Origin: an archaeon
Lineage (GTDB): Archaea; Altiarchaeota; Altiarchaeia; JAFGQM01
Length of the DNA: 6,459 nucleotides
Assembly: GCA_029932835.1 (NCBI GenBank)
Contig: JAOZPI010000048.1
Span: forward strand, 1-6,459
Reading direction: 5' to 3'
Of this stretch, positions 5,363 through 6,459 are shown piece by piece. Under the pieces are notes generated by a model that saw only the letters and a program-made list of their open reading frames with translations, did not search any database and was not told the DNA's origin. The translations under genes were made by a program, and so were the position numbers. How positions within the stretch are numbered: position 1 is the stretch's first letter; each line of letters opens with the position of its first letter.

Positions 5363-6111
5363 GGCTGCTGTTGAAGCTGAAGTGTAGGGGAAACTTCAGC
5401 TACGATCCAAGTTATTATGCAAAGGTCCAAGGGTTTATATACAAGTCCATACAACCCATTTATCCGCAGCTTCATGACCTCCCGGGAAGCAAGTTCTTTT
5501 GTTTTAGCAATATATACCCTGTGGGTATAAACAATGGAGTCCTCTCCTCGTTTAAAGAAGGGGAGACAAAATACCTTCTAGTTTCAAGTCCTGATTCAGT
5601 GTTCATAAAGGCTCTAAGAGAGATGATACCTGAGACTGTCAATATAGGAGAGTATAGCTTTGATGTTATTGAAAAAAAGATGATAGATCCAAAGATTAAG
5701 AAGGGGGATATTTTAAGAGCCAAAACACCTATTGTGATCAGGATACCCAAGCATAGATATGGGGAGTATGGTATAAAAAGCGAGAAGGGATATGTGTATT
5801 GGAGACCTGAGTATGATTTCCGAGCATTTGTAAAACAGATTGAGGATAACCTGATAAAGAAATACAAGGCGTTTTATGGGGAGGAGATTGAAAGAGAGAG
5901 CATATTTGAGATTTACAAGTATGGGAAAAGTGTGAGCGTTCCTCTGGTGATAAACGGGAGGAAGGTTCAGATTATCGGGAGCCTCTGGGATTTCTCTTTT
6001 TCCTATTTAACCCCCTCCCAGCGCCGCTTACTCAACTTGTCTCTTTCAACAGGCCTCGGCGAAAAAAACTCCCTCGGATTTGGTTTTGTTAATCTGGAGA
6101 GAAATTTTTAA
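5359..6111 (+). CDS. cas6: CRISPR RNA endoribonuclease Cas6
   Basis: Cuts the CRISPR precursor transcript within each repeat to give mature guide RNAs. The 250 residues have the two ferredoxin-like (RAMP) domain layout of Pyrococcus-type Cas6. Near the N terminus, YYAKVQGFIYKSI (19-31), QLHD (37-40) and GSKFFCFS (43-50) align by eye with the P. furiosus enzyme, placing Y28, H39 and K45 on its catalytic Tyr31, His46 and Lys52, with the same H-to-K spacing of six. The C terminus has the diagnostic glycine-rich loop GLGEKNSLGFGFV (232-244). The start overlaps the upstream small gene by ATGA. Composition is more AT-rich than the host genes, although the last 100 bases are GC-richer. It leads an apparent type I module with the large-subunit candidate that follows 36 bases later. 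Confidence 0.95.
   Translation: MRLLLKLKCRGNFSYDPSYYAKVQGFIYKSIQPIYPQLHDLPGSKFFCFSNIYPVGINNGVLSSFKEGETKYLLVSSPDSVFIKALREMIPETVNIGEYSFDVIEKKMIDPKIKKGDILRAKTPIVIRIPKHRYGEYGIKSEKGYVYWRPEYDFRAFVKQIEDNLIKKYKAFYGEEIERESIFEIYKYGKSVSVPLVINGRKVQIIGSLWDFSFSYLTPSQRRLLNLSLSTGLGEKNSLGFGFVNLERNF
5513..5529 (+). repeat. Perfect 7-bp inverted repeat within cas6
   Basis: TATACCC and GGGTATA are separated by TGT, giving a possible 7-bp hairpin with a 3-base loop in the cas6 mRNA, coding for residues 52-57. It may be chance or a self-binding site for Cas6; see the finding. Confidence 0.45.
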
Positions 6112-6112
6112 G
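6105..6112 (+). promoter_or_regulatory. Weak candidate TATA box before the Cas8-like gene
   Basis: TTTTTAAG overlaps the cas6 stop codon and is centred about 40 bases before the ATG at 6148, which would leave a leader of about 15 bases. Read-through from cas6 is equally likely. Confidence 0.25.
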
Positions 6113-6147
6113 AGGGAAAGTTCTAAGTAGAGTTATTCTGACTAATA

Positions 6148-6459
6148 ATGGAACAAAATACGACTTCTCAAAGTGAAAAAAATAGGAATCTTGAATTTAC
6201 AGGAAACTGGTTTATCGATGCAGGTATCTTAGGGTTTGTGAATTTGATGGAAGAAGTTTATGGAGAAGTTTGGAAAGAAGAATGGAAAAATGAAAACCAA
6301 AATGAACCTGATTGGAAGTTTGATTTTTTGGATTATTTGAATGAAAAAATTGATGAGAAGGAAGATTTAGTTTATTATGGGTATTTTCCGTTTGGGTATT
6401 TTGTCAAATGGTTAAGATATCGAGGTTACAAAACAAATGAAACAATAATTAACGATTTT
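6148..6459 (+). CDS. Candidate type I CRISPR large subunit (Cas8-like), N-terminal part, cut by window edge
   Basis: The ATG at 6148 opens a frame that runs to the right edge without a stop (104 codons seen). The segment FTGNWFIDAGILGFVNLMEE (17-36) resembles the N terminus of Cas8a1/Cas8b (Cst1-like, CXXC-CXXC) proteins of type I-A and I-B systems, which begin with a glycine-asparagine-aromatic stretch followed by a D-A-G helix. The CXXC pairs that would confirm the assignment lie, if present, beyond the edge. The rest seen is rich in W, Y and F with an acidic-polar linker (about 40-75), then VYYGYFPFGYFVKWLRY (about 77-93). The position directly after cas6 fits Cas8. Composition is markedly AT-rich (last three full lines 27-30% G+C) with GAA, AAT and TTT codons, unlike the genes left of 5200. 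The Cas8 call is inference from a short motif plus context. Confidence 0.6.
   Translation, partial: MEQNTTSQSEKNRNLEFTGNWFIDAGILGFVNLMEEVYGEVWKEEWKNENQNEPDWKFDFLDYLNEKIDEKEDLVYYGYFPFGYFVKWLRYRGYKTNETIINDF

Noticed and set aside
5480..5487. TCCCGGGA palindrome in cas6
   Set aside because: An 8-base self-complementary site without a loop; such sites are common by chance and no function is suggested by context.
5472..5867. Minus-strand open frame of 131 codons
   Set aside because: It is antisense to cas6, which has a complete catalytic triad and glycine-rich loop.
6112..6459. CRISPR array or leader near the cas genes
   Set aside because: No repeated 24-37 base unit with spacers is present in the window; this stretch reads as protein-coding.

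Overview
The window looks archaeal. The support is an archaeal-type short triosephosphate isomerase, archaeal CoaD, a 2-phosphoglycerate kinase, a one-domain tRNA-splicing endonuclease, a Hel308-like helicase, and TATA-box promoters placed about 22-28 bases before start codons, which implies mostly leaderless transcripts. A euryarchaeal lineage is more likely than a crenarchaeal one, because EndA is the single-domain homotetramer type and 2-phosphoglycerate kinase (cyclic 2,3-diphosphoglycerate synthesis) is typical of thermophilic methanogens. Heavy use of AGG/AGA arginine and ATA isoleucine codons, with purine-rich coding strands, fits a thermophile. No species is claimed.

Layout: (1) 1-710, minus strand: N-terminal third of a Hel308/Ski2-type DNA helicase, running off the left edge. 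(2) 746-1408: tpiA, divergent from the helicase across only 35 bases that appear to hold both promoters. (3) 1439-2076: a PadR-type regulator and a 102-residue helical protein of unknown function, overlapping by one base. (4) 2133-4659: a tight four-gene operon, coaD - metallophosphoesterase - 2-phosphoglycerate kinase - endA, with junctions of 1 base, 1 base and a 4-base ATGA overlap. (5) 4693-4857: a 54-residue very acidic protein with its own promoter, whose 3' end overlaps the convergent hisE by 25 bases. (6) 4833-5141, minus strand: hisE. (7) 5204-6459: a 52-residue small protein overlapping cas6 by ATGA, then cas6 with a recognisable catalytic triad, then the first 104 codons of a large-subunit (Cas8-like) candidate cut by the right edge.

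The housekeeping part is GC-rich (sampled lines reach 62-65% G+C). The right end is AT-rich (the last four full lines are 27-37% G+C), so the CRISPR-Cas module starting near 5204-5359 looks acquired. No CRISPR repeats are in the window; an array, if present, lies further right or elsewhere. The most novel items are the small protein translationally coupled to cas6, a perfect inverted repeat inside cas6, the divergent Cas8-like start, and the acidic and PadR-linked small proteins. No stretch longer than 300 bases lacks a gene.
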